Shown piece by piece: positions 15,264-22,993 of a DNA stretch of 24,579 bases (position 1 is the stretch's first letter; every line of letters begins with the position of its first letter). Under the pieces are notes generated by a model that searched no databases, was not told the DNA's origin, and saw only the letters and a program-made list of their open reading frames with translations. The position numbers were made by a program, and so were the translations under genes. This stretch comes from CAIUMH01 sp037142475 (lineage in GTDB: Bacteria > Actinomycetota > Acidimicrobiia > Acidimicrobiales > RAAP-2), in the NCBI GenBank assembly GCA_037142475.1, contig JBAXAR010000020.1, positions 1-24,579 on the forward strand, read 5' to 3'.

Positions 15264-16274
15264 TTAGGTGCTCGGCGCCGTGACCTCGGTGAGCCAACTG
15301 ATCAGGGCATCGCCTTGTGCCTCCAACGTCGGCTTGTCGACCTTGGTCTTGGGGAGTCGAAAGAAGGATCGCTCTCGCCGGTCCAGCCACAGGTGCCCGC
15401 CGGGAGGACTCCCGGAGTCGCCGGTGGCGAGCCAGACCAGCGTGTCGACGCCTTCTCTGGGGGTCCGAAGAAGCGGGCCGAGGATGGAGTCAAATCGGGG
15501 GAGCGATGAAGCCACGCCTGGCGTTGCTGCCCACCCTGGGTGCACGAGATGAAAGTCAATCGTGGCGTCAGGCTGGCGGCGCTGCCACGCGGCGGTCAAG
15601 ACGACTTGAGCTCGCTTGGCCCGGGCGTAGGCCACTGAGCCTCGATAGCGCTCGGCGGACATTTCGAGCGTCCTGAGGTCAAAGGCCTCGGAATACATGC
15701 CACCGGATGTCATGGTGATCACCTTCGCTCGATCTGCAGCGTCGAGTAGTGGTCGGAGCAACTCGGTGAGGAGGTACGGGCTGAGGACATGGACCGTGAC
15801 CGTCACTTCGTGACCCTGGCGGCCGGTCTGGTACTCGTTGAGCAGTGCGCCGGCGTTGTGGATCAGAACATCAATCCGATCAACGTGACCCGCGAGGCGC
15901 TCGGCAAGGGCTCTGGTGTCATCGAGATCAGCGAGGTCTGCCCGCTCGAGGATGGCCACGCCTCCAGCGTCGGCAATTTCGCCCCCAACCTCTTCGAGAC
16001 GTTGTGCGTCTCGCCCGATGGCGACCACGGTGCAGCCCAAGGTGGCCAACTCGCGAGCGGCTTCTCGACCAAGACCGGAGGTGGCGCCGGTGATCACCAC
16101 GACACGACCAGGAGTGGGGGAGGGCGTCTCCCATTTCCCAAGTCGACGCCGCAGGACTGGTCCGATCCGAGTGAAGCTCGCAGCGATGGTGGCCTCGAGC
16201 GCCGAATCGACGACTCGAGCGATGCCAGTTGGACCTGACGGTTGTTGCGATCCGGGATCTACTCGATGTTCCAT
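15264..16274 (-). CDS. Short-chain dehydrogenase/reductase, DHRS12-like
   Basis: The 336-residue SDR carries the nucleotide motif TGATSGLG (62-69), IHNAG (138-142), the catalytic Ser190 in TMTSGG, and YxxxK as Tyr216-Lys220 (YARAKRAQ). The segment TSGGMYSEAFDL plus YARAKRAQVVL resembles, from memory, DHRS12-type proteins. About 55 residues precede the Rossmann domain, longer than in classical SDRs, perhaps a membrane-associating helix (VVDSALEATIAASF). It should reduce or oxidise a carbonyl or alcohol using NAD(P)(H). The ATG at 16274 has a leaderless -10 at the exact spacing, so this gene may start an internal transcript within the LLM-to-P450 set, 29 nt after the LLM gene. Confidence 0.9.
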   Translation of the reverse strand: MEHRVDPGSQQPSGPTGIARVVDSALEATIAASFTRIGPVLRRRLGKWETPSPTPGRVVVITGATSGLGREAARELATLGCTVVAIGRDAQRLEEVGGEIADAGGVAILERADLADLDDTRALAERLAGHVDRIDVLIHNAGALLNEYQTGRQGHEVTVTVHVLSPYLLTELLRPLLDAADRAKVITMTSGGMYSEAFDLRTLEMSAERYRGSVAYARAKRAQVVLTAAWQRRQPDATIDFHLVHPGWAATPGVASSLPRFDSILGPLLRTPREGVDTLVWLATGDSGSPPGGHLWLDRRERSFFRLPKTKVDKPTLEAQGDALISWLTEVTAPST

Positions 16275-16286
16275 GGCGGAAGCCTA
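16275..16286 (-). promoter_or_regulatory. Leaderless -10 promoter of the SDR gene
   Basis: TAGGCT (16286-16281 on the minus strand) is at -12 to -7 from ATG 16274. No ribosome-binding site precedes the ATG. This would give an extra start for SDR-amidase-P450 inside the 29-nt gap after the LLM gene. Confidence 0.5.
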
Positions 16287-16303
16287 TGAGTGAGGGCTGT
16301 CCC

Positions 16304-17272
16304 TCAACCCATCGCCGAGGGACTCAATTCGCGGACCGCTTCGGCGAGGTCGACGCCGAAGGGGATGACAGCCAAGGCGGGGATATCGACACCGGCGGCC
16401 ATGTAACGACCGATGTGGTCACGACACTCGGCGTAAGAGCCGTGGATGATGAGTTCGTCGACGATCTCGTCGGGGATGACCTCGAGGGCGCGCTTGCGGT
16501 CTCCGGCGGCCCACGCCTCCCACATCGGCTCGAGTGCTGGTCCACGTCCGAGCCAGCGGTGGAAGGCGGCGTAGGCATCGACGTTGAGGTACGCCGTGAT
16601 CATGCGGCGACCGACCATCCGCGCCAGATCGGCGTCCTCGGTGGGCAGAACGAAGAGCCGAGCGGCAACTTCAGTGTCGCCGCCGGTCTCATTGAGCACA
16701 GTGGTCACGTCGGTGGCGCTGAGCCAGTTGAGGATCACCCCGTCGGCTTCAGTACCCGCCAGGCGGAGCATGCCGGGCCGAAGTGCGGCGAGGAAGATCT
16801 TGGGCGGGACCTCGACCGGCCGGGCGAGGCGGAACCCGCGAACCCGGAAGGTCTCGTACTCGTGATCGACCTTTTCTCCAGCGAGGGCGGCCTTGAGAAA
16901 GCGAAGGGTATCCCGCGTCTTTTGGAATGGCTGGACGTAGGGGATGCCGTTCCACCGATCCACGATCACGGGGCTCGAGGCGCCGAGACCGAAGGTGAAG
17001 CGACCGGGTGCGACCTCGGCAAGAGACGCAATGGTCTGGGCCAGGAGCGCCGGGCCTCGGGTATAGGCAGGGGCGATGGCAACGCCGAGCTGCAGGCGGG
17101 GTTCCCACGCTGCGGCCAAGGTGAGTGGTGTGAACCCGTCGGTGCCGTCTACCTCGGCTGACCAGACGTCGCTGTAGCCAAGGTCCGCGAGCGTGGAGAA
17201 CCACTGGCGATGATCCGGCAGGGTCACGCCGTCGAAGGGGATGGTGATGCCGTAACGGGAGGGGGAAGTCAC
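16304..17272 (-). CDS. LLM-class oxidoreductase, probably F420-dependent
   Basis: The 322-residue TIM-barrel protein has YGITIPFDGV at the N-terminus, LADLGYSDVWSAEVDGTDGFTPL, RLQLGVAIAPAYTRGPALLAQTIASLAEVAPGRF and LGASSPVIVDRWNG, the usual order of luciferase-like monooxygenase family members. In actinobacteria most of these use coenzyme F420 rather than FMN; F420 use is inferred from family habits. The enzyme would carry out hydride transfer to or from an unknown organic substrate. The start is GTG 17272; no ATG lies near. PPK2 ends 51 bp upstream and the SDR follows after 29 bp, so it is likely the first of the LLM-SDR-amidase-P450 set or part of a longer ppk2 transcript. Confidence 0.88.
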   Translation of the reverse strand: MTSPSRYGITIPFDGVTLPDHRQWFSTLADLGYSDVWSAEVDGTDGFTPLTLAAAWEPRLQLGVAIAPAYTRGPALLAQTIASLAEVAPGRFTFGLGASSPVIVDRWNGIPYVQPFQKTRDTLRFLKAALAGEKVDHEYETFRVRGFRLARPVEVPPKIFLAALRPGMLRLAGTEADGVILNWLSATDVTTVLNETGGDTEVAARLFVLPTEDADLARMVGRRMITAYLNVDAYAAFHRWLGRGPALEPMWEAWAAGDRKRALEVIPDEIVDELIIHGSYAECRDHIGRYMAAGVDIPALAVIPFGVDLAEAVRELSPSAMG

Positions 17273-17323
17273 CTCGATACTCTCGCACCCACCGGGGCGC
17301 TGTGCCAGCGCAGGGCCCCGAGG

Positions 17324-18106
17324 TCAGGCTCCGAAGTCCTTGCCCTCAGAGGGTGGCGGCTCGATTCCGGCGGCAGTCATGCCTGCCTCGAACTGGTGGA
17401 TCACCTGCTCGATGGCAGCCACTCGGGCGAGATGCTTTGACTCAGCGGGGATCACTGTCCATGGAGCTGATCCGGTATCGGTCCGCTGCAGCATGTCTTC
17501 GATGGCGCCTTCGTAGGCCGGACGTTGGGCACGATTGCGCCAGTCCTCATCGGTGAGTTTCCACGACTTGAGGGGGTCGTCGCGCCGGGCCTCGAATCGC
17601 CGGAGTTGCTCATCGTCAGAGATGTGGAGGAACAGTTTCACAATGACCATGCCCTCGTCAGCCAAGCTCCGTTCGAAGCTGTTGATCTCGTCGTAGGCCC
17701 GTGTCCACGTTGCCTCGTCGATGAGGCCTTCGACACGCTCGACGAGCACCCGCCCGTACCAGGAGCGATCAAGGACCGTCATCCCTCCCCACCCTGGCAG
17801 CGAGGGAAAAAACCGCCACATGAAGTGGTGTCGGAGTTCCCTGGGTGTGGGAGCCGCAAACGGGGCCACGGTCACGTGGCGGGGATCGAGAGGCGCGACG
17901 ATCCGCCGAATCGCCCCTCCCTTGCCTGAGGCGTCCCAGCCTTCGGTCAGGACGAGGAGCGGCGGACCGAGTCGACCGTCTCCGACCAGACCGCCGCTCA
18001 TTAGGCGGAGGTGGAGAAGTCGCCGTTGGGCTCGCAGGAGCCGCTCTTCGGATTCGACTCTCGACAAGCGCAGCGAGAGGTCAGCAGAGGAAAGGCTGGT
18101 AGGCAT
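17324..18106 (-). CDS. ppk2: Polyphosphate kinase 2 (PPK2 family)
   Basis: The 260-residue protein has the PPK2 Walker A EGWDASGKGG (55-64, Lys62), the lid region ATPRE-like PTPRELRHHFMWRFF (87-100), Walker B LDRSWYGR (112-119) and a late RFEARRDDPLKSWKLTDEDW stretch. PPK2 enzymes move phosphate between polyphosphate and nucleotides, usually phosphorylating NDP or NMP from polyP; the direction and class (I, II or III) cannot be assigned by eye, though the length and single domain fit class I. It follows aqpZ after a strong hairpin, so it probably has its own promoter. The ATG at 18106 is preceded by TAAAGATAGG, which could be a displaced -10 or a weak ribosome site. No exopolyphosphatase or Ppk1 is nearby. 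Confidence 0.92.
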   Translation of the reverse strand: MPTSLSSADLSLRLSRVESEERLLRAQRRLLHLRLMSGGLVGDGRLGPPLLVLTEGWDASGKGGAIRRIVAPLDPRHVTVAPFAAPTPRELRHHFMWRFFPSLPGWGGMTVLDRSWYGRVLVERVEGLIDEATWTRAYDEINSFERSLADEGMVIVKLFLHISDDEQLRRFEARRDDPLKSWKLTDEDWRNRAQRPAYEGAIEDMLQRTDTGSAPWTVIPAESKHLARVAAIEQVIHQFEAGMTAAGIEPPPSEGKDFGA

Positions 18107-18132
18107 CGGCCTATCTTTACCGACCCGGCACG

Positions 18133-18169
18133 CGACAAGGGCGCCGACTGGTCGTCGGCGCCCTTGTCG
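18133..18169. terminator. Perfect 16-bp hairpin downstream of aqpZ
   Basis: CGACAAGGGCGCCGAC (18133-18148) and GTCGGCGCCCTTGTCG (18154-18169) are exact complements with a 5-nt loop. It lies 29 nt after the aqpZ stop and before the ppk2 start, on the same strand. No T-run follows, so it would be a U-less intrinsic terminator or an mRNA 3' end protector. Confidence 0.8.
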
Positions 18170-18198
18170 AATCTGATGGCTCGAGAGCCATCCGCCGC

Positions 18199-18942
18199 TT
18201 AGGCGGCGGCTGGCGCCTCTTCTGCACTGTTGCGTCCGAAGATCCCGATGTGGGCGAGGGCACCGACGATGCCTCCGACCAATGGGGCCACGATGAAGAG
18301 CCAGACCTGGTGCAGGGCGGAACCACCGACCACCAGTGCCGGCCCGAAGCTTCGAGCCGGGTTCACCGAGGTCCCGGTCAGTGGGATGCCCACGAGGTGG
18401 ACAAAGGTCAGGGTGAGGCCGATGGCCACCCCGGCGGTCACCGCGTTGCCGACCTTGGAGGTCACCGCAAGGATCACAAAGATGAACACGGCGGTGAGAA
18501 TGACCTCGACCAAGAAGGCGTGACCCATGTCGATCCTGGTCATCGAGTTCGCTCCGTACCCGTCAGCACCGAGACCGGTGATCTGGCGGCGGTACAGCGG
18601 TGATCCGCTGAACACGCTCCAGAGCAGGAGTGCCCCGGCGATGCCACCGGCAAACTGAGCGACCCAGTAGCCAATTGCCTCGACGATCGAGATCCGCCCT
18701 GCAACGAGCGCTCCGATGGTCACGGCTGGGTTGACGTGGCAGCCCGAGACTGACCCGATCGTGTAGATGAGGCCAAGCAGGACGAGGCCGAAGGCCAATG
18801 AAGTAGCGACGACGCCAGCAGCGACGATGCCGTTGCTGAAGTTGAACCCCTTACCGAAGCTCAAGGTGGCGACCCCACAGGCAAAGAAGACCAAGATGGC
18901 CGTGCCTAAGAACTCAGCTCCCAATTTCTTTCCGAATGCCAT
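18199..18942 (-). CDS. aqpZ: Aquaporin, AqpZ-like water channel
   Basis: The 247-residue six-helix MIP channel has both pore motifs, HVNPAVTIG (NPA 71-73) and TSVNPARSFG (NPA 194-196). The aromatic/arginine filter reads Phe51, His182, Thr191, Arg197 when aligned to E. coli AqpZ, the set for water rather than glycerol. It sits in the inner membrane. ATG 18942 has AAAGGAG (18949-18955) with a 6-nt spacer; the frame stays open upstream to 19668, but that part is antisense to the COG4280 gene and is rejected. The C-terminus is short and alanine-rich. It is likely monocistronic: divergent from the COG4280 gene and followed by a strong hairpin. The 130-bp divergent gap holds no clear operator. Confidence 0.95.
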   Translation of the reverse strand: MAFGKKLGAEFLGTAILVFFACGVATLSFGKGFNFSNGIVAAGVVATSLAFGLVLLGLIYTIGSVSGCHVNPAVTIGALVAGRISIVEAIGYWVAQFAGGIAGALLLWSVFSGSPLYRRQITGLGADGYGANSMTRIDMGHAFLVEVILTAVFIFVILAVTSKVGNAVTAGVAIGLTLTFVHLVGIPLTGTSVNPARSFGPALVVGGSALHQVWLFIVAPLVGGIVGALAHIGIFGRNSAEEAPAAA

Positions 18943-19072
18943 GTGCTGCTCCTTTGCAGTAGGTACGTCATCTTTGACACTACGACTCGTCCTGTGCAGA
19001 ATTGTGGATTTCGGCCTTGCTGGAGGGCCGACAGCGGCCAGCACGAGCGAGGGGCTGTGGCACCATGGGGAG

Positions 19073-19804
19073 GTGCGGACCCTGCTCCTGATTGCGTCGA
19101 GTTTCGCCGCCAGCTTGGTCGAGATGGTCGAGGCGCTCACCATCGTTCTCGCGGTCGGGGTGACCAAGGGCTGGCGCACTGCAATGACGGCGACGATGAC
19201 GGCATTGGTGAGCCTTCTGGCGATCATTGTTGTCTTGGGTCCCTTGCTCTCAAAGCTGCCGCTGCCGGTGCTCCGCCTGGCGATCGGTGCGCTCTTGCTG
19301 GTGTTCGGCCTGCAGTGGCTTCGAAAAGCCATTCTCCGGGCGAGCGGACACAAAGCCCAGCATGACGAAGCGCAAATTTTTGCCGATGAGGTCGCTGCTC
19401 TTGGTGACGCGACGAGTCGGGCTGACCGCATCGATGGGGCGGGTTTCGCCGTGGCCTTCAAGGGTGTGCTCCTCGAGGGCCTTGAGGTGGCCTTCATCGT
19501 CGTGACCTTTGGCGCCACCCAGCATCGAGTGGGCGTGGCAGCGCTCGGCGCTCTCGCTGCGGTGATCGTGGTGGTCATTGCCGGGTTGGCTCTCCATCGA
19601 CCCCTGGCTCGAGTGCCAGAGAACTCGCTCAAGATGGTGGTGGGAATCATGCTCACGTCGTTCGGCATGTACTGGGCCGGCGAGGGTGTCGGTGCCGCCT
19701 GGCCTGGTGGTGATCTCGCCCTCCTTGGAGTTATTGCCTGGACCTCGCTGGTGACAGGGATCTCAGTGGCGACCTTGCGGGTGCGGATCCCGGTGATGGC
19801 GTGA
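19073..19804 (+). CDS. COG4280-like integral membrane protein with two ExxE motifs
   Basis: The 243-residue protein has about six or seven hydrophobic segments around a hydrophilic loop (about 90-125). Two similar motifs occur in the two halves: SLVEMVEALTIVLA (14-27; E17, E20) and VLLEGLEVAFIVV (132-144; E135, E138). Paired acidic residues in membrane helices recall cation transporters such as FTR1 (REGLE) or GDT1-type proteins; I recall the family as COG4280, uncharacterised membrane protein. Metal transport is inference. The start is GTG 19073, the first plausible codon before the first helix; GGGGAG is immediately adjacent and too close for a normal ribosome site. The stop overlaps the next start as GTGA, so it is coupled to the small membrane protein and the glycosyltransferase. 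Confidence 0.75.
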   Translation: MRTLLLIASSFAASLVEMVEALTIVLAVGVTKGWRTAMTATMTALVSLLAIIVVLGPLLSKLPLPVLRLAIGALLLVFGLQWLRKAILRASGHKAQHDEAQIFADEVAALGDATSRADRIDGAGFAVAFKGVLLEGLEVAFIVVTFGATQHRVGVAALGALAAVIVVVIAGLALHRPLARVPENSLKMVVGIMLTSFGMYWAGEGVGAAWPGGDLALLGVIAWTSLVTGISVATLRVRIPVMA

Positions 19805-20019
19805 CCGAGAAGCGCCAGAAGGGGCTCGCCAGCCGGTTCGCCTCCGGGCTCTGGGATTTCTTCGTCGGCGATGATTGGGTCTTGGCCATCGGTGTCGCCG
19901 TGGTGTTGGGCGTGGCAGGCCTGATCTCGGGCATGACCGGATCGTGGTGGGTGCTCGTCCTTGGCATCCCCGGAGTCCTGACGATCTCCCTCCTTCGAGC
20001 GGTTCGCCTGCGCCGGTGA
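19801..20019 (+). CDS. Small two-helix membrane protein, unknown function
   Basis: The 72-residue protein has a basic N-terminus (MTEKRQKGLASRF), WDFFVGDDW, a first membrane helix (about 27-43), a short MTGSWW turn, a second helix (about 49-64) and a basic end VRLRR. It starts with a GTG inside the previous stop (GTGA) and its own stop overlaps the next GTG in the same way. That double overlap, rather than homology, is the reason to accept it. I do not recognise a family; it could be a partner subunit of the COG4280-like protein. Confidence 0.7.
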   Translation: MTEKRQKGLASRFASGLWDFFVGDDWVLAIGVAVVLGVAGLISGMTGSWWVLVLGIPGVLTISLLRAVRLRR

Positions 20020-21170
20020 GTCGCCTCTGTGTCATCACGCTGTGCGAGGTCGACGCTCCGCTCGCCGATGGTTTCGTGAATCGAAATCAACTCATCATCC
20101 GCGCTCTTCGCCAGAACCATGACGTGACGGTGATCGGACTTGCGCCAGACGAACGATCGGTCCTGCCCGGCGTTGACCTCCCCCTTGTTGAACCGGCGGG
20201 ATTCGATCGTCGATCACCGCGCTCTGATCGGCTCGTGCGTGTGCTTCGCCTGATGCTCGGTCGCCTTGGTCTTGACCCTCTGGAGCGTCGACTCCGTGCC
20301 ACGGTCAAGGCTCTCGAGCCCGACGTCGTGTTGTCCCTGACCTACCGCCGGGTCGAGGTTGTTCGAGCGGTCCGTGATCTGGCGCCGACTGTCTTGTTTG
20401 CCGAAGAACCCGCCTCGCCCGCTCCAAGCCCCGTCGGGAGCCGGCTCGGCCGGATGATCGGCTCGAGCTTGGATCAGCTCCGTCGACGGGCCGCATCGGG
20501 TCTGCCCCTCGTCACGGTCATCGGCCCTGCGGAGGTGGCCTGGGCGGAGCAGCGATTTGCCAGCCCTGTTGTGGTGGCGCCACAGGGCATCGACACTGGC
20601 TACTGGGCTTCAGAGGGACCGCGTGACGCCACCGCTGGACCCTTCGATGTCGTGACGATTGGAAACTTCCAACTCGAACGCAATGTTGAGGGTCTTGTGG
20701 CGATTCTTGATGCGCTCACTGAGCGCGGATGGCCAGAGGGACTCCGGATTCGAGCGGTCTCAGCTACCGGTCATCACCCGTCTCTCAAGGAGCGGGAATC
20801 ACCTCAGGTCATCCTTGATGGGCCCATGGAGGACCCGCGGCCCCTGTACCGCTCGGCGGTGGCGACCGTCGTCCCCGCATTCGAGGCGATCGGCGTCAAG
20901 AACGGGATTATTCAGGGGTGGGGGTCACGCTGCGTGGTGGTGACCACCCCAGCATCGGCAGCCACCACCGGTGGTATCGACGGCGAGGATCTCCTGATCG
21001 GCGAGAGTCCTATGGCCATTGCGGAACTCGTTGCTGGTCTGCCTCGTGACGACCGACTGGAGGCGATCCGGGCGGCCGGCCGAGCGCATCTCGAGCAACG
21101 TTTCGCTGAGGTGGTCCACGATGGAGCGCTCAACGAGATTGTCGAGCGTTTCGCTGGCCGCTCAGGTTGA
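20016..21170 (+). CDS. Glycosyltransferase, GT-B fold (GT4-like)
   Basis: The 384-residue protein starts at GTG 20016, overlapping the small membrane protein stop as GTGA; an earlier frame extension back to 19875 lies inside that gene. N-terminal half: LCVITLCEVDAP, NRNQLIIRAL, DVTVIGLAPD, LEPDVVLSLTYRR. C-terminal half: VVVAPQGIDTGYW, FDVVTIGNFQLERNVEGL, a VILDGPMEDPRPLYRSA segment and PAFEAIGVKNGIIQGWGS, the donor-sugar-binding region of GT-B enzymes, followed by VAELVAGLP-like helices. The sugar and acceptor are unknown. It may add a sugar to a cell-surface glycan, consistent with the sulfotransferases and WbsX-like gene on the other strand, with which it ends convergently (9-bp overlap with the crotonase). 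Confidence 0.87.
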   Translation: MSRLCVITLCEVDAPLADGFVNRNQLIIRALRQNHDVTVIGLAPDERSVLPGVDLPLVEPAGFDRRSPRSDRLVRVLRLMLGRLGLDPLERRLRATVKALEPDVVLSLTYRRVEVVRAVRDLAPTVLFAEEPASPAPSPVGSRLGRMIGSSLDQLRRRAASGLPLVTVIGPAEVAWAEQRFASPVVVAPQGIDTGYWASEGPRDATAGPFDVVTIGNFQLERNVEGLVAILDALTERGWPEGLRIRAVSATGHHPSLKERESPQVILDGPMEDPRPLYRSAVATVVPAFEAIGVKNGIIQGWGSRCVVVTTPASAATTGGIDGEDLLIGESPMAIAELVAGLPRDDRLEAIRAAGRAHLEQRFAEVVHDGALNEIVERFAGRSG

Positions 21171-21968
21171 CTCTGGCCGCCAGGTAAACACGGCGGAGCG
21201 GCGCTCGGCGAACGAGGCCAAGCCCTCGGCGAGGTCAACAGAATCAGTGGCGATTTTCTCAAAGGAGGCGACCGTCGCCGCCAGGTTGGGATCGGAGTCG
21301 ACGAGGGCATTCACGGTGGCCTTGGTGGCCAGCTGGGTGAGCAGGGAACGTTCCGAGAGGGTTCGGCACAGGGCTGACACGGCATCGTCGAGGTCACCGT
21401 CGGCCACCAGATCGTCGAGGAATCCCAGTCGCAGCGCTTCGTCACCGTCGATCAATTCGGCGGTGTAGAGCAGCCGCTTCGTGGCCGACGGGCCGACGAG
21501 TGCCACGGTCCGCCGAATGGCCTCTTTGGGGTAGGTAATACCGAGTTTGGCGGGCGTGATGCCGAGGAGGACCCCACGTTGGGCGATGCGGAGGTCGCAG
21601 GCCGAGGCGATCTGCCAGCCACCCCCGATGCAGTTCCCTTCGATCACGGCGATGGTCGGAAGAGGGAAGTTCGTCAGGGCCGCTTCGGCGGCCGCATTCA
21701 CTTCTCGATATCCTCCGGGCGTTCCGGCATCAGCAAGTCGGCTGCCGAGGCCAGTGATATCAGCACCGGCGCAGAAGTGTCCACCGACGCCGCGCACGAT
21801 GAGGACTCGGGCCGACGTGGCTGCCACCTGGGCGAGGCGGTCCGGAAACTCCGCCCACATCTCGTAGGTCACGGCGTTGCGCTTCGCCGGTCGGTTCAGC
21901 CACAAGGTGGTGACCGCACCGTCGGTACTCAGGGCAATGGGGTCCTCGGCGAGGTCATCGGGGCTCAT
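21162..21968 (-). CDS. Crotonase-family protein (enoyl-CoA hydratase/isomerase-like), both catalytic Glu replaced
   Basis: The 268-residue protein has the crotonase fold: LNRPAKRNAVTYEMW (24-38), the first oxyanion loop GGHFCAGADI (62-71), the second GNCIGGGWQIASACDLRIA (111-129) and PAKLGITYPKEAIRR (139-153). In rat enoyl-CoA hydratase the catalytic Glu144 and Glu164 lie in GGGCELA and QPEIL; here the aligned residues are Gln119 and Ala140. Hydration by the classical mechanism is therefore unlikely; isomerase, thioesterase-like or other oxyanion-hole chemistry is possible. The ATG (21968) overlaps the sulfotransferase stop as ATGA and has GAGGA upstream. Its end overlaps the opposing glycosyltransferase by 9 bp, so no terminator is visible between them. 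Confidence 0.9.
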   Translation of the reverse strand: MSPDDLAEDPIALSTDGAVTTLWLNRPAKRNAVTYEMWAEFPDRLAQVAATSARVLIVRGVGGHFCAGADITGLGSRLADAGTPGGYREVNAAAEAALTNFPLPTIAVIEGNCIGGGWQIASACDLRIAQRGVLLGITPAKLGITYPKEAIRRTVALVGPSATKRLLYTAELIDGDEALRLGFLDDLVADGDLDDAVSALCRTLSERSLLTQLATKATVNALVDSDPNLAATVASFEKIATDSVDLAEGLASFAERRSAVFTWRPEST

Positions 21969-22993
21969 AGTTCCTCTTCGTGGCTGGGTTGGTCTCGGGT
22001 GGGTTGTCGTGATGCCCTGACGGCATCGCGAATTGCGGCATCGGCGAGAAGCGGCTCGGGGCCACGGTCGTAGACGACATTGAGGCCATGGTCAGCGACA
22101 GCCGCCATAGCCCGTTCAATCGTCACGTCGTCGTAGTGCGCCGACCAAGAGTCGATCCATTCCGCTGAGGAGGCTTGGTCTCGGCGATACGTCGTTGAGG
22201 AGGGATCGGCGAACCTTGCCTCATTGGGAGTCCAGTTGGCCCAGGCCTGCCCCGAGCGCTGAAGATGGTCTCTGATGAGATCCAATTGTCGCCTCGGGTC
22301 CCTCACGGTCGCCTCGTAGGTGAGGATCAGTACCTTGTCGCAGGCGTCATGGCGAATGGCCCATGAGTAGGCCTCCGACCATCGTGCGACCTCGGCGATC
22401 AGGGCTTCGGCTTTTTCAGCGGCCGAGTCGCCCAGTGTCGTTCTGTCCGAGGATCGCCGGCTCCAGCCAAGGTCGACCAATGAGTGGGCAGTGGCGATCG
22501 GGTGGCGGAGGAGGAGAATCAACGGGACGTCGGGGGCAGCGGCGGCGATCCACGGCAGCACCGGGACGGTGTCGACATCCTTGACGATTCGCCTGGTAGC
22601 CCAAAGGGTCCGGTCGAACTTCTCGGTCCACGGGTCTTTGAGACGGCCTGAGAGTGCATCGAGCAAGATCTGGCCAAGGACGCCGAGATCATCACCGGGA
22701 CCAGCGAGATTGAGGGGATCGCGGTCGCCCCCTCCAGTGGTGATCAGTGGGACCTGGCGAAGGTTGGCTGGCTCGAAGACGAACCTGGTCCGAGGGTCAG
22801 AGGCGATCACCTCGGAGAGCCATGTGGACCCGGAGCGCTGCCAGCTGGTGAGATACGCGGCCCTCGCAAGATCGTGGTGGACATCGTGGCGAGCGACGGG
22901 CCTGATCTGGCGGTTCAGGTGCCAGCGTGCAGCGGCGAGACCGCGACGAATCAGCGACACGAGGCAGGGTGTGTCATCGAAGACCGGCGTCAT
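21965..22993 (-). CDS. Sulfotransferase (PAPS-dependent type)
   Basis: The 342-residue protein carries the PAPS 5'-phosphosulfate loop TSWQRSGSTWLSEVI (49-63) and, later, the 3'-phosphate region LLLRHPIATAHSLVDLGWS (about 161-178), both typical of sulfotransferases. It transfers sulfate from PAPS to a hydroxyl of a carbohydrate or lipid; the substrate is unknown. It is clearly homologous to the partial gene at the right edge: both have a WTPxxAxxAxPSxT-like stretch and WIxxWxxxYD near the C-terminus. It follows the WbsX-like gene with an overlap of 20 nt if ATG 22993 is used; GTG 22960 after the overlap is an alternative, and neither has a good ribosome site. The crotonase is coupled downstream by ATGA. 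Relatives sulfate trehalose lipids in mycobacteria. Confidence 0.85.
   Translation of the reverse strand: MTPVFDDTPCLVSLIRRGLAAARWHLNRQIRPVARHDVHHDLARAAYLTSWQRSGSTWLSEVIASDPRTRFVFEPANLRQVPLITTGGGDRDPLNLAGPGDDLGVLGQILLDALSGRLKDPWTEKFDRTLWATRRIVKDVDTVPVLPWIAAAAPDVPLILLLRHPIATAHSLVDLGWSRRSSDRTTLGDSAAEKAEALIAEVARWSEAYSWAIRHDACDKVLILTYEATVRDPRRQLDLIRDHLQRSGQAWANWTPNEARFADPSSTTYRRDQASSAEWIDSWSAHYDDVTIERAMAAVADHGLNVVYDRGPEPLLADAAIRDAVRASRQPTRDQPSHEEEL

Noticed and set aside
18943..19668. Minus-strand extension of the aquaporin frame by about 240 codons
   Set aside because: It is antisense to the COG4280-like gene, has no recognisable domain, and aqpZ has a proper ribosome site at ATG 18942.
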